The translations under genes were made by a program, and so were the position numbers. Below the pieces are notes generated by a model that saw nothing but the letters and a program-made list of their open reading frames with translations, searched no databases and was not told where the DNA came from. Source: Aestuariirhabdus sp049985285 (GTDB lineage: Bacteria; Pseudomonadota; Gammaproteobacteria; Pseudomonadales; Aestuariirhabdaceae). Taken from it: a stretch of 64,000 nucleotides of DNA. The stretch lies in assembly GCF_049985285.1 (NCBI RefSeq), contig NZ_JBNIEU010000001.1, positions 558,001-622,000 of the forward strand, in the 5' to 3' direction. This document shows, in pieces, positions 44,170 to 54,143 of this stretch. The stretch's first letter is position 1, and every line of letters starts with the position of its first letter.

Positions 44170-45070
44170 GAATCTCTCCCGCTCCCTGGCTCAGCAAATC
44201 CTCGGCGACATCGACACCGATGCGCTCGCAGTCGGCCACCACACCCCGTAGTTCGCTGGTCAACACGGTGGTTGCATCAGGACGGGCGACCAATCCACGC
44301 AGGTAGATCTCATCGCCTTGCTGAACGGCAAAGCTGGCGATCGGCACCTGACAGCCGCCTTGCAACTGCTTATTCATCGCTCGCTCCGCCAGCACGCAGT
44401 TGGCGGTCACCTCATGGTGCAGGGTCTTGATCAGCTCGCGGGTCGCAACGTCGTCCATGCGGCACTCGATGCCAACGGCACCCTGGCCTCCAGCGGGCAG
44501 ACTCCGCTCAATGTCGATAAAGGCCGTAATACGATCCTCAAACTCCAGGCGGATCAAACCCGCCGCTGCAAGAATAATGGCGTCATACTCTCCGGCATCG
44601 AGCTTGGCCAAACGAGTGTTAACGTTGCCGCGCAGAAAATTGATGGTCAGGTCGGGGCGCAACTTCAATAGCTGGCACTGACGGCGCAGGCTGGAGGTTC
44701 CCACGATAGCGCCCTGGGGCAACTCATCGAGAGAAGCATAGGTGTTGGATACAAAAGCATCACGGGGATCTTCACGCTCGCAGATAACCGCGAGCCCCAG
44801 GCCTTCAGGGAAATCCATCGGCACATCCTTCATCGAATGCACTGCGATATCCGCGCGCCCTTCCAGCATCGCCGTTTCCAGCTCTTTAACAAACAATCCC
44901 TTACCGCCGATTTTGGCCAGTGGCGCATCCAGGATTCGATCTCCGCGGCTGGTCATCGCCACCAGTTCCACTTCCAGTCCCGGATGAGCGGCCATCAAAC
45001 GGCTTTTGACATGTTCTGCCTGCCACAACGCCAGGGCACTCTTACGGGTCGCAATACGGATTTTTTTCAC
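44147..45070 (-). CDS. hemC: Porphobilinogen deaminase (hydroxymethylbilane synthase)
   Basis: A 307-residue HemC. I use GTG 45070, giving (M)KKIRIATRKSALALWQAEHV with TGGAA seven bases upstream; a TTG at 45082 is also in frame. The dipyrromethane cofactor cysteine is in LQGGCQVPIASFA (about residue 238), and substrate arginines are in GTSSLRRQCQLL and NFLRGNVNTRLAKL. It joins four porphobilinogen units. First gene of hemCDXY and downstream of algR, as in Pseudomonas. Confidence 0.96.
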   Translation of the reverse strand: MKKIRIATRKSALALWQAEHVKSRLMAAHPGLEVELVAMTSRGDRILDAPLAKIGGKGLFVKELETAMLEGRADIAVHSMKDVPMDFPEGLGLAVICEREDPRDAFVSNTYASLDELPQGAIVGTSSLRRQCQLLKLRPDLTINFLRGNVNTRLAKLDAGEYDAIILAAAGLIRLEFEDRITAFIDIERSLPAGGQGAVGIECRMDDVATRELIKTLHHEVTANCVLAERAMNKQLQGGCQVPIASFAVQQGDEIYLRGLVARPDATTVLTSELRGVVADCERIGVDVAEDLLSQGAGEILAELYHD

Positions 45071-45201
45071 GTTTAATTCCAACAGTTAATCACTCTTAAA
45101 GAAGGGCTCTATAATACGGCAGGGCCCGCGATTTCGCACCCTTGGCCGAGGCTCAAAGGACAAATCGTTGACTCAGGTTCCGTTTCACAGCCGCCTGCAG
45201 G

Positions 45202-45939
45202 CTATAGGCGCTGCATCAAGCGTCGAGTCGCAGCGACATGACGGCGACTTACCTGCAACGCCTCCTCCTGTCCCGCCAAAAATAATTGGTAATGACCCTC
45301 GCCTGTTCGCTCAAGGCGGTCGATGGCGGCACAGGAGACCAGCGCGTTGCGGTGGATGCGCACAAAGCGCTCGCCAAATTCCGCCTCCAGCTCTTTAAGG
45401 GTGTCGTCGATCAGCAGTTCGCCCCCCTTATGCCGCACCGTCACATACTTGTTGTCCGCCACAAAGCAGATTACATCGGCCAAGGGTATCAACTCGATCC
45501 CTTTGTGGGTACGGGCGCTAATATGGCAACGCTGCCCCGTCCCCTCCTGCTGCTGGGAAAGGGCGGCTAACTGAATACGATTGGCACGACTGCCGCTATC
45601 GAGCGCTTTCTGCAACGCCTCCTGGCGCACGGGTTTAAGCAGGTAACCGACGGCTTGCACCTCAAACGCCTCGATCGCGTACTCTCCATAGGCCGTGCAG
45701 AAGATCACCGCCGGTGGCGTCCGTAACGTGCAGAGGTGACGGGCAGCGGCCATGCCGTCCATGCCCGGCATGCGGATATCCATCAGCACGACATCCGGAT
45801 TGAAGCGCTGGCTCAGGGCGATCGCCTGCTCGCCGTTACTGGCTTCCTCATCCAGCACCTCATAGCCCTCGCACAACTCTACCATGCGGCGCAATCGGTC
45901 CCGCGCCAGGGGTTCGTCGTCGGCCAACAATACCTTCAT
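45202..45939 (-). CDS. algR: LytTR response regulator AlgR
   Basis: A 245-residue regulator. Residues 1-120 form a receiver with DDEPLARDRLRRMVELCEGY and phosphoacceptor aspartate in VVLMDIRMPGMDG. Residues 140-245 are a LytTR DNA-binding domain (DVICFVADNKYVTVRHKG, FVRIHRNALVS). In Pseudomonas AlgR controls alginate, type IV pili and virulence; targets here are unknown. It overlaps algZ by four bases and precedes hemC by 131 bases, a layout conserved from Pseudomonas. Confidence 0.93.
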   Translation of the reverse strand: MKVLLADDEPLARDRLRRMVELCEGYEVLDEEASNGEQAIALSQRFNPDVVLMDIRMPGMDGMAAARHLCTLRTPPAVIFCTAYGEYAIEAFEVQAVGYLLKPVRQEALQKALDSGSRANRIQLAALSQQQEGTGQRCHISARTHKGIELIPLADVICFVADNKYVTVRHKGGELLIDDTLKELEAEFGERFVRIHRNALVSCAAIDRLERTGEGHYQLFLAGQEEALQVSRRHVAATRRLMQRL

Positions 45940-47012
45940 GCCGTCGCCTCCGTGAGCGGATGGCAGGGATAACTTATTACCACCATATATAGCTGATGCT
46001 CCTTCACCCGTATCATCTTGGCCGCTCCACCATAAAGTGCTCGCAGCCGGTCTTCAATGTTGGCCAGCGCTATACGGTTGCCCCCACTCGCTCCGCCACC
46101 GCCAGCCGGCATCGGGTTGCTAACCCGGAGGCTGAGGAGACCATCTCGATACTCACCGGATACGGTAACCGTGCCACCTTCGGTGAGTGGCTGCACGCCG
46201 TGGTGAATCGCATTCTCCAATAACGGCTGCAGCGTCAACAGCGGGATCGGCAGTTCGCCAGGTAACTCCGACAGCTGCCAGTCAACCTGCAACCGCCCTC
46301 CCAAGCGTAACTTTTCGATTCTTAAATATTGCCGACACAGCTCCAGTTCGCGATGCAGCGTCACCTCACTGCTGCCCTGCTGCAAGCTGGCGCGAAACAG
46401 CTCCGACAAGTCGATGACCGCCTGCTCGGCTTTTTCCGGCTCGACCGCAATCAGGCTGGCAATACTGTTCATGCTGTTGAACAAAAAATGGGGCCGAATA
46501 CGCGACTGCAACGACTGCAAACGCGCCTGTAATTCTGCCTTTTGCTGGCGATGCAACTCATGCTGCACATAAAGGTAACGCAATACCATGCCGGTGATAA
46601 TGATGCCGATCAGCAGGTTGCGCAGCAGCGGCCACACCTCAAGCGTGAACCAGAACGCGTTGAGGGGCAACGGAAACATCATCCAGCGGGAAATGAGCGA
46701 GAAGCTGAGGGTTACACCGCTCACCAGCAACATACAAACCAGCACCACCTGGGGCATGGGACGACTGCTGAGCCAGTCCCGCAGCAGGCACAGCAACGCA
46801 GTACTGCTGAGCATAATCCACTGTACGAACAGCGATGAAATCGCCAGATAATCCCAGTCAATGCCGTGGGGACCCGATGCCGCCAGCACCTCCACCAGCA
46901 CCAGCAGTTGGGTGATCAGAATCAGCGCCAGCACCGCCGGTGTGCGGCAGAGGTCGGGCAGGAAAAAGTCCTGACTATCGACACTTCTATTGGTAACGGA
47001 ATCCCTGTTCAT
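45936..47012 (-). CDS. algZ: LytS-type sensor kinase AlgZ (FimS)
   Basis: A 358-residue kinase, the length I recall for AlgZ. The start is the ATG at 47012, giving DSQDFFLPDLCRTPAVLA near the N-terminus; the frame runs on past argH's start and is rejected there. Four membrane helices fill residues 25-150. The His_kinase domain has RIRPHFLFNSMNSIASLIA (histidine about 177) and a HATPase end LLENAIHHGV with GNRIALANIEDRL. It probably acts on AlgR. Divergent from argH with 141 bases between. Confidence 0.92.
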   Translation of the reverse strand: MNRDSVTNRSVDSQDFFLPDLCRTPAVLALILITQLLVLVEVLAASGPHGIDWDYLAISSLFVQWIMLSSTALLCLLRDWLSSRPMPQVVLVCMLLVSGVTLSFSLISRWMMFPLPLNAFWFTLEVWPLLRNLLIGIIITGMVLRYLYVQHELHRQQKAELQARLQSLQSRIRPHFLFNSMNSIASLIAVEPEKAEQAVIDLSELFRASLQQGSSEVTLHRELELCRQYLRIEKLRLGGRLQVDWQLSELPGELPIPLLTLQPLLENAIHHGVQPLTEGGTVTVSGEYRDGLLSLRVSNPMPAGGGGASGGNRIALANIEDRLRALYGGAAKMIRVKEHQLYMVVISYPCHPLTEATA

Positions 47013-47153
47013 AAACGGCAGGGTACAGGCCAGCGCCAGCAATGCAAAGCATCCTCTCCCAAGACGCATCACCCGATGCTCAAAACTGTTATAATCGTCC
47101 GAATTTTTTTCACCGTACGGGGCCATTGGCACCCTCGATATCAAGGAAGCAGC

Positions 47154-48557
47154 ATGAGCAGTGACGAGCAGAAGACCAATCAGCAATGGGGCGGCCGTTT
47201 CAATGAGCCCACCGACGCCTTCGTGGCCCGATTTACCGCCTCGATCGACTTCGACAAGCGCCTCTACGACCAGGACATCCGCGGCTCCCAAGCTCACGCT
47301 CGCATGCTCAACAAAATTGGCGTACTAACCGACGAAGAGCTAACGGCTATCACCGAGGGGCTCGACCAGATCAAGAGCGAGATCGAACGCGGAGAGATCG
47401 AATGGTCGGTCGAACTGGAAGATATTCACATGAACATCGAGGCGCGTCTTACCGACCGCATCGGTATCACCGGCAAGAAGCTGCACACCGGCCGTTCCCG
47501 CAACGACCAGATCGCCACCGACATCCGCCTCTACCTGCGAGATGAAATCGACTTCCTGCTCACCGAAGTGACCCGCTTGCAGGAGGGACTGCTGGAGGTT
47601 GCCGAACGCGAAGCCGGCACCATAATGCCCGGTTTCACCCACCTGCAAACCGCGCAACCGGTTACCTTTGGCCACCACCTGATGGCCTGGTTTGAGATGT
47701 TATCGCGCGACTACGGGCGCCTGCACGATTGCCGCGCCCGACTGAACCAGTCCCCACTGGGGGCTGCGGCCCTGGCTGGCACCACCTACCCCATCGACCG
47801 TTTCTACAGCGCCGAGTTGCTCGATTTCGACGGCCCTACCGCCAACTCACTGGACTCGGTTAGCGACCGCGACTTCGCCATTGAGTTCTGCGCCGCCGCC
47901 AGCCTGGTAATGACCCACCTGTCGCGCATGTCAGAAGAGCTGGTGCTATGGACCTCGGCCCAGTTCAACTTTATCGAGCTGCCCGACCGTTTCTGCACCG
48001 GTTCCAGCATCATGCCGCAGAAAAAAAATCCCGACGTGCCGGAGCTGGTGCGGGGCAAGAGTGGCCGCGTCAATGGCCACCTGATCTCCCTGCTGACCCT
48101 GATGAAGTCCCAGCCACTGGCCTATAACAAAGACAACCAGGAGGACAAGGAACCCCTGTTCGATACGGTCGACACCCTCAAGGGTTGCCTGCGAGCCTAC
48201 GCCGATATGGTGCCCGCGATCCGCGCCAAAGCCGATAGCATGCGCGATGCCGCACGCCGAGGCTTCTCCACCGCGACCGATCTGGCCGATTACCTGGTGC
48301 GCAAGGGGATGCCCTTTCGTGACGCTCACGAAGTGGTGGGTAAAGCCGTTGCCTTTGGCATCGAGAACGGTCTGGACCTTTCCGAAATGAGCCTCGACCA
48401 ACTGAGCCAGTTTTCCGATACCATCTGCGACGACGTATTCGACGTACTGACCCTGGAGGGTTCCGTCAACGCCCGCAACCACACCGGTGGCACGGCTCCG
48501 GCCCAGGTAAAATTGGCGGTCACCGCGGCCCGCGCAACGCTCGCCGCACGGCGCTAG
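47154..48557 (+). CDS. argH: Argininosuccinate lyase
   Basis: A 467-residue enzyme of the fumarase/aspartase superfamily starting MSSDEQKTNQQWGGRFNEPT at 47154 (CAAGGAAG upstream); the frame extends into the algZ side and is rejected. Signature motifs are HTGRSRNDQIATDIRLYLR and GSSIMPQKKNPDVPEL. It splits argininosuccinate into arginine and fumarate. It appears to be a single-gene unit, closed by a perfect hairpin just before cyaA. Confidence 0.97.
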   Translation: MSSDEQKTNQQWGGRFNEPTDAFVARFTASIDFDKRLYDQDIRGSQAHARMLNKIGVLTDEELTAITEGLDQIKSEIERGEIEWSVELEDIHMNIEARLTDRIGITGKKLHTGRSRNDQIATDIRLYLRDEIDFLLTEVTRLQEGLLEVAEREAGTIMPGFTHLQTAQPVTFGHHLMAWFEMLSRDYGRLHDCRARLNQSPLGAAALAGTTYPIDRFYSAELLDFDGPTANSLDSVSDRDFAIEFCAAASLVMTHLSRMSEELVLWTSAQFNFIELPDRFCTGSSIMPQKKNPDVPELVRGKSGRVNGHLISLLTLMKSQPLAYNKDNQEDKEPLFDTVDTLKGCLRAYADMVPAIRAKADSMRDAARRGFSTATDLADYLVRKGMPFRDAHEVVGKAVAFGIENGLDLSEMSLDQLSQFSDTICDDVFDVLTLEGSVNARNHTGGTAPAQVKLAVTAARATLAARR

Positions 48558-48564
48558 CCCGTTG

Positions 48565-48593
48565 CGTCGACACCCTGGACAGGGGTGTCGACG
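48565..48593 (+). terminator. Perfect 11-bp hairpin between argH and cyaA
   Basis: CGTCGACACCC (48565-48575) pairs perfectly with GGGTGTCGACG (48583-48593) around a seven-base loop. It starts seven bases after the argH stop. No U run follows; it may terminate argH or define a 5' structure for cyaA. Confidence 0.6.
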
Positions 48594-48614
48594 GGCACCA
48601 CCTATACTGTGAAA

Positions 48615-51434
48615 ATGAGCCAACACCATCATGCCCTGATCCATAGCCTGGAGGGCGGCGTCGATCGCAAGACGCTCAAACGCATCCAGCAGCGATTTAT
48701 GGAGATCAACCAAGGGCGCCTGCAGCGGGCGAGGGATGGACTCGCCACACGCCAACAACTGTTCCTCGATCTGCTGCCCCTATTGTTTATGGAGAATCAC
48801 CCGCTACTGCCGGGGTTCGTCTCCTACCAGACCCCCGCCGGTATCTCCCGCTATGAGCCCGACAAAAGGATTCTGAACGAAGCCAGCCGCCTGACCCGCA
48901 GCTTTCGTTATCGACGCAAGCCCAACCGCCAATGCCGTATCTACAGTCTCTTCCTAATGGGCAGTTGCGGCAGCCTCGCCCACTCGGGCCGCAGCGACCT
49001 CGACATCTGGGTCTGCCATGCGCCCGACCTTAGTGAGCAGGAACGCAAAGAGCTGCAACACAAGTGCACCCTGATCGAGAAGTGGGCCCAACCCTTTAAC
49101 CTCGAAGTGCACTTTTTCCTCATGGACGACGAAAAGTTTCGCCACCGCCAACACCAGGCCGAACTATCCGGTGAAGATTGCGGAAGCTCTCAACACAGCC
49201 TGCTATTGGACGAGTTTTATCGCACAGCCTTACTGCTGGCGGGACGCTACCCAATCTGGTGGTTGATCCCTCCCGGCGATGAAACTCACTACGACCATTA
49301 CGCCCAGCGGCTGCGAGACAAACGCTACATTCATGACGACGAAACCGTCGATTTCGGAGGTCTCACCGAGATTCCCGCCGGCGAGTTTGTCGGTGCCGGC
49401 CTATGGCAGATGTTTAAGGGCCTGGAGTCGCCCTATAAATCGGTACTCAAACTGATGCTCACCGAACTCTACGCCAGCCGCAGCGATGAACTGATCAGCA
49501 TGACCTTTAAGCGTCGCGTTTATCAGGGTGAAGACTCTCTCGACGCTCTCGACCCCTACATCCTGCTCTACCACAAGCTGGAACACTACCTGCGGGTTAA
49601 GGAGCAATGGCAGCGCCTGGAACTGGTGCGCAAGGCCCTCTACTTCAAGGTGGGCAAGCGACTGAGTATACGCCCGCGCCGTGCACGCTCCTGGCAACGC
49701 GGCGTACTGGAACAGTTGGCCACGGCGTGGGAGTGGGACAGCGACACTCTGGCAGACCTCGACAACCACAACCAGTGGAAGGTGGACCGGGTAACCGAGG
49801 AGCGCTCGGTACTGGTATCCCAGTTGATGCACAGCTACCGCTTTCTCAGCGAATTCAGTCGCGGCGCAGATAGCGATACCCTGATCTCCCAACGGGACAT
49901 GCAACTACTCGGGCGACGCCTGTACGCTGCCTTCGAGCGCCGCGCCAACAAGATTCCGCGCCTTAATCCCGGCATCTCCCAGGATATGGCCGAAGCCAAC
50001 CTGTCTCTCGTTTACCATGATAGCCCTAGCCCTGAGTGGCAGCTGTTTCGCGGGGCGCTCAAGCACGATGAGCTGTCTCACCACTCCCCGCTCAAACAGG
50101 CACCATCAATGATCAGCTTGCTTGGCTGGTGCCACTTCAATCGGGTAATCGACAACAGCACTTACCTGTCGCTGTTTCCCGGCAACAGCGCGCTCACCGA
50201 GCACGAGCTGCAACTCCTGCTGCAGGCGCTGAAGCACCACCTGCCATTGGCGTCCGCCCCGGTGGACGATGACACCTACCTGCAACCAAGCCGCCCCCAA
50301 AACGTCCTTCTCCTGATCAACGCCGGGGTGGACCCAATGGCCACCAGCAGCCGGCGCAATGTTCACCTGCTCAGCAGTCGCACCGACTCTCTTGGTTTCA
50401 GCGCACTGCGCGCCAACCATGTCATCACGATCGACCAGTTAACGGTCAATAGCTGGAACGAGTGGAGTGTGACTCGCTTCGAGGGCCCCGATGCACTGGT
50501 GCACTGCCTGCGTGAACACCTGAGCCTAAGCGCTAATGCCCACCCCCCGCAGCCGACCATCCGCTGTTACTGCCGCAACCGGTCGCAGCAGATACAGGAC
50601 CGGGTGAGCGAGCTGTTTACCGATATTCGCCACCACCTGCAGCACGGAAGGCACGACCATTGCCGCTATATTTTGCAGGTAGAGCACCACTTCCATGTGT
50701 TGCAGCAATACCCCCAGGCCCGGGTCCGCAGCTTTGAGGATGAACGCTCACTGATCGGCTTTCTGGGCCAGGCGCAGCATGGGTTTAGTCCGATCGTAGT
50801 GGATCGGCACGCGCTCACCGACAGCATATTATCGCTACTATTACCCCACAACGAGGCGGGCCGCATTCAACTGTTTTACCAACAGTTTCACGGGCAAAAA
50901 ATTCACCTCTACCTGCTGGATGAGCGCGGTTCACTACTGCGCCAGACCTTGCCCCACGGCGACCTGCAACAGGTGCTGGCACAGATATATCGCTTCTTGC
51001 AGCGGGTGGTATTCCGCCTCAACGCGCACCCGGAACAACCCCAGGGCCCCTTCACCAGCGATTCGATAGAGCTTTACGAGATCGACGCACGTAGCGACTA
51101 CGCTCCGCGCCAGCTGCGCCCGGTAACTCCACCGCAACAGAGTGATGCGCCCTACATGGAGGTTCAGGTAATCATCGAACTCGACGCCGACGATGCCGAG
51201 CGGCTCACTATCTTCTGCGGCGAGCGCGAGTTCAACTCTTTCGAGTACGGCAGTCGCCAGCTAGAGGCCGCTGCCGACTACATTCTCCAGCAACGCCATG
51301 GCAGAGAACGCTATCCCTGCTACATCACCGACGTTGACCTGCCCCTGCCCCAGGGGGGCGATACCCTGCAGTCAATCCAGTACCTGCAGCGCAAGCGCGA
51401 TATCGAGGCATTATTGGACCGCACCCTGAATTAG
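48615..51434 (+). CDS. cyaA: Class I adenylate cyclase
   Basis: About 939 residues. The nucleotidyltransferase signature GSCGSLAHSGRSDLDIWV (about residues 115-132) carries the metal-binding SDLD pair; a C-terminal regulatory half follows, as in enterobacterial CyaA, which is controlled by the glucose phosphotransferase system. The start is uncertain: the frame opens at a GTG at 48585, inside the hairpin, while ATG 48615 has no Shine-Dalgarno and lies seven bases after a TATACT (48603-48608). Conserved sequence begins near VDRKTLKRIQQRFMEINQ. It makes cAMP for Vfr/CRP-type regulation. Confidence 0.94.
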   Translation: MSQHHHALIHSLEGGVDRKTLKRIQQRFMEINQGRLQRARDGLATRQQLFLDLLPLLFMENHPLLPGFVSYQTPAGISRYEPDKRILNEASRLTRSFRYRRKPNRQCRIYSLFLMGSCGSLAHSGRSDLDIWVCHAPDLSEQERKELQHKCTLIEKWAQPFNLEVHFFLMDDEKFRHRQHQAELSGEDCGSSQHSLLLDEFYRTALLLAGRYPIWWLIPPGDETHYDHYAQRLRDKRYIHDDETVDFGGLTEIPAGEFVGAGLWQMFKGLESPYKSVLKLMLTELYASRSDELISMTFKRRVYQGEDSLDALDPYILLYHKLEHYLRVKEQWQRLELVRKALYFKVGKRLSIRPRRARSWQRGVLEQLATAWEWDSDTLADLDNHNQWKVDRVTEERSVLVSQLMHSYRFLSEFSRGADSDTLISQRDMQLLGRRLYAAFERRANKIPRLNPGISQDMAEANLSLVYHDSPSPEWQLFRGALKHDELSHHSPLKQAPSMISLLGWCHFNRVIDNSTYLSLFPGNSALTEHELQLLLQALKHHLPLASAPVDDDTYLQPSRPQNVLLLINAGVDPMATSSRRNVHLLSSRTDSLGFSALRANHVITIDQLTVNSWNEWSVTRFEGPDALVHCLREHLSLSANAHPPQPTIRCYCRNRSQQIQDRVSELFTDIRHHLQHGRHDHCRYILQVEHHFHVLQQYPQARVRSFEDERSLIGFLGQAQHGFSPIVVDRHALTDSILSLLLPHNEAGRIQLFYQQFHGQKIHLYLLDERGSLLRQTLPHGDLQQVLAQIYRFLQRVVFRLNAHPEQPQGPFTSDSIELYEIDARSDYAPRQLRPVTPPQQSDAPYMEVQVIIELDADDAERLTIFCGEREFNSFEYGSRQLEAAADYILQQRHGRERYPCYITDVDLPLPQGGDTLQSIQYLQRKRDIEALLDRTLN

Positions 51435-51442
51435 TCCTCAGG

Positions 51443-51763
51443 CTACAACGACAGTGCTACCGGTTCGCCAGACTGCTCGCTCAGACAGCGGTTGAGCATA
51501 GGCATGAACGCCTCGCCACTGCGAGTACAGTGCCACCCCCCCTCATCGTCGAGTGCAAAATGAAAGCCGCCACTGCGAGCCGCCATCCACAGCTGCCCCG
51601 TTGCCGCCTGACGACTGAGGATCACCTGGCTGCCATCCTCGCAGGTCAGGGTAAGAATACCGGCGGCCGTTTCATAATCGATATCAACCCCCGCCTCCTC
51701 GATGGCATCCTCGATCGACATCATCAACTCATCAAGCAGCTGGTTTACGTTATTTTCACTCAT
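51443..51763 (-). CDS. cyaY: Frataxin-like iron protein CyaY
   Basis: A 106-residue frataxin. The acidic first helix LLDELMMSIEDAIEEAGVDID offers iron-binding carboxylates; beta strands GSQVILSRQAATGQLWMAA and a closing helix follow. It binds iron and modulates iron-sulfur assembly by IscS. It converges on cyaA with nine bases between the stops and is divergent from lptM, the usual gammaproteobacterial arrangement. Confidence 0.95.
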   Translation of the reverse strand: MSENNVNQLLDELMMSIEDAIEEAGVDIDYETAAGILTLTCEDGSQVILSRQAATGQLWMAARSGGFHFALDDEGGWHCTRSGEAFMPMLNRCLSEQSGEPVALSL

Positions 51764-51898
51764 CGCCCTGCACTCCGGATTACGCGTTGACCCTCACTGA
51801 AGGCGAGTTTAACACGCCCCGTAGCAGCGTAGGCAAGGTAACAGACAGCAGGTATACTGTGGCACCAAACCCTTTATTCACTAGCGACGAGAACAACG

Positions 51899-52024
51899 AT
51901 GATACGCATACTTTTGCCCCTGTTACTGGCAATCGGGTTACTGGCTGGCTGCGGCCAGAAGGGTCCGTTATACCTGCCCGACGCACAGGTTTCGTATCAG
52001 CCCGCATCCTCACCCGACCAGTAA
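51899..52024 (+). CDS. lptM: Small LptM (YifL)-type lipoprotein
   Basis: A 41-residue lipoprotein precursor: MIRILLPLLLAIGLLAGCG ends in the lipobox LAGC with the acylated cysteine at residue 18, followed by the family motif GQKGPLYLP. LptM assists assembly of the LptD-LptE lipopolysaccharide translocon. It lies 21 bases before lysA, as lppL does in Pseudomonas, and may share its transcript. A possible -10 (TATACT, 51853-51858) lies upstream, with a poor -35. Confidence 0.93.
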   Translation: MIRILLPLLLAIGLLAGCGQKGPLYLPDAQVSYQPASSPDQ

Positions 52025-52045
52025 CCGCCAAGGCCAGCCCCCTCA

Positions 52046-53296
52046 ATGGATCACTTTATCTATCAAGACGGCGAACTGTTTGCTGAACAGGTCTCCGCCA
52101 ACGACATTGCTGCGCAGTTCGGCACCCCCTGCTACGTCTACTCGCGGGCAACCCTCGAACGCCATTACAACGCTTACGACCAAGCCCTGGCCGCCCACCC
52201 CCACCTGATCTGTTATGCGATCAAGGCCAATAGCAACCTGGGGGTGCTCAATGTACTCGCACGTCTGGGCGCAGGTTTTGATATTGTCTCCATCGGCGAG
52301 CTGGAGCGGGTCCTGGCGGCCGGGGGTGACCCCTCACGCATCATCTTCTCCGGTGTCGGCAAACAGGCCGCCGAGATGCGCCGCGCTCTGGATGTTGGCA
52401 TCCACTGCTTTAATATCGAATCGGAAGCCGAGCTAGAGCGCTTGCAACAGGTTGCCTCCGAGATGGGGGTTAGCGCACGCATCTCCCTGCGGGTGAATCC
52501 GGATGTGGATGCCGGCACCCACCCCTACATCTCCACCGGACTCAAGGAGAACAAGTTCGGGATCGATTTCAAAGTGGCGCCACGGGTTTATCGCCACGCG
52601 GCCACCCTGCCCAACATTGAGGTCGTTGGCGTCGACTGCCATATCGGCTCCCAATTAACGGAGCTGGCGCCTTTTCTCGACGCCCTCGATCGCTTGCTGG
52701 CCCTGATTGACGAACTCAAGAGCGATGGCATCGAGATCAAGCACCTCGACCTTGGTGGCGGCCTCGGCGTTAGCTATCAAGGGGAACAGCCTCCGCAACC
52801 GGCCGACTATGCCAGCGCCGTATTGGCGCGCCTCGGCAACCGCGAACTGACTCTGGTGCTGGAGCCCGGACGCTCAATCGCTGCCAATGCCGGCATCATG
52901 CTGACTCGCGTAGAGTACCTGAAGGAGAACAGCGGCAAGCACTTCGCCATTGTCGATGCCGCCATGAACGACCTCATCCGCCCCGCTCTTTATCAGGCCT
53001 GGCAAGAGATTATTCCGGTCAAGCCACGCGCCCATGGTGAACCCCACAACTACGACCTCGTCGGACCCATCTGTGAGACCGGAGATTTTATCGGCAAGGA
53101 TCGCGAGCTGGTAGTTGAGGCCGGCGATCTACTGGCCGTTCGCAGCGCCGGCGCCTATGGTTTCACCATGAGTTCCAACTACAACAGCCGCAACCGCGCT
53201 GCCGAAATCATGGTTGATGGCGATCAGCTGCATCTGGTTCGCAAGCGGGAAACCTTTGCCCAACAGATCGCTAACGAATCCCTGCTACCGGACTGA
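52046..53296 (+). CDS. lysA: Diaminopimelate decarboxylase
   Basis: A 416-residue fold-type III PLP enzyme. The PLP lysine is in CYAIKANSNLGVLNVLARLG (about residue 60), the phosphate-binding glycine run in HLDLGGGLGVSY, and the active-site cysteine in GPICETGDFIG. It decarboxylates meso-diaminopimelate to lysine. It is followed six bases later by dapF, which makes its substrate, in the conserved lptM-lysA-dapF-DUF484-xerC-HAD series. Confidence 0.97.
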   Translation: MDHFIYQDGELFAEQVSANDIAAQFGTPCYVYSRATLERHYNAYDQALAAHPHLICYAIKANSNLGVLNVLARLGAGFDIVSIGELERVLAAGGDPSRIIFSGVGKQAAEMRRALDVGIHCFNIESEAELERLQQVASEMGVSARISLRVNPDVDAGTHPYISTGLKENKFGIDFKVAPRVYRHAATLPNIEVVGVDCHIGSQLTELAPFLDALDRLLALIDELKSDGIEIKHLDLGGGLGVSYQGEQPPQPADYASAVLARLGNRELTLVLEPGRSIAANAGIMLTRVEYLKENSGKHFAIVDAAMNDLIRPALYQAWQEIIPVKPRAHGEPHNYDLVGPICETGDFIGKDRELVVEAGDLLAVRSAGAYGFTMSSNYNSRNRAAEIMVDGDQLHLVRKRETFAQQIANESLLPD

Positions 53297-53302
53297 CGCC
53301 TC

Positions 53303-54133
53303 ATGCTACTGCGATTTACCAAGATGCACGGCCTGGGCAATGATTTCGCTGTTATCGACCTGGTGACCCAGCACGCCCACATCAGCGCAGATCAGGTGCG
53401 CAGGTTAGCGGACCGCAATTTTGGCATTGGGTTCGACCAGATGCTGATCGTCGAGCCCCCACAGAATCCCGACGTTGACTTCCGCTACCGCATCTTCAAT
53501 GCCGATGGCAGCGAGGTAGAACAGTGCGGCAACGGCGCGCGCTGTTTTGCCCGCTTTGTGTACGACAAAAAACTGACCCCAAAAAACCGGATTCGAGTTG
53601 AAACCAGCAGCGGTGACATCGAACTCCAGATCACCAGCAACAAGGATGTCAGCGTCAATATGGGAGTGCCGGTACTGGAACCGGCCCGGATCCCCTTCGA
53701 GGCACCATCTCCCGCCCCCACCTATGCACTCGATGTAGATGGCCAGCCTCTGACCATCGGCGCCGTCTCCATGGGCAATCCCCACGCGGTGATGCTGGTC
53801 GAGGATGTCGATAGCGCGCAGGTCCTGGAACTGGGGCCACGGGTAGAGCATCACCCCCAGTTCCCTCAGCGCTGTAACGTCGGCTTCCTGCAGGTGGTGA
53901 GTCGCAAGGAGATTCGACTGCGGGTATTCGAGCGCGGCGTTGGGGAAACCCTCGCCTGCGGCACCGGTGCCTGTGCAGCGTTGGTCGCCGGCCGCCTGCG
54001 CGGACTACTCGACGAAGAGGTGACAGCGCAGCTGCGAGGTGGCACCCTAAAGCTACAGTGGAAGGGGGATAACCACCCGGTCATCATGACCGGCCCCGCG
54101 ACCCGGGTCTACGAAGGACAGATCAGGATATGA
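53303..54133 (+). CDS. dapF: Diaminopimelate epimerase
   Basis: A 276-residue PLP-independent racemase. The two catalytic cysteines are in EQCGNGARCFARF (about residue 74) and LACGTGACAALVAGRL (about residue 217), in the two mirror-related domains. The N-terminus MLLRFTKMHGLGNDFAVID is typical. It interconverts LL- and meso-diaminopimelate for lysine and peptidoglycan. Confidence 0.98.
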   Translation: MLLRFTKMHGLGNDFAVIDLVTQHAHISADQVRRLADRNFGIGFDQMLIVEPPQNPDVDFRYRIFNADGSEVEQCGNGARCFARFVYDKKLTPKNRIRVETSSGDIELQITSNKDVSVNMGVPVLEPARIPFEAPSPAPTYALDVDGQPLTIGAVSMGNPHAVMLVEDVDSAQVLELGPRVEHHPQFPQRCNVGFLQVVSRKEIRLRVFERGVGETLACGTGACAALVAGRLRGLLDEEVTAQLRGGTLKLQWKGDNHPVIMTGPATRVYEGQIRI

Positions 54134-54143
54134 GACAACACCC

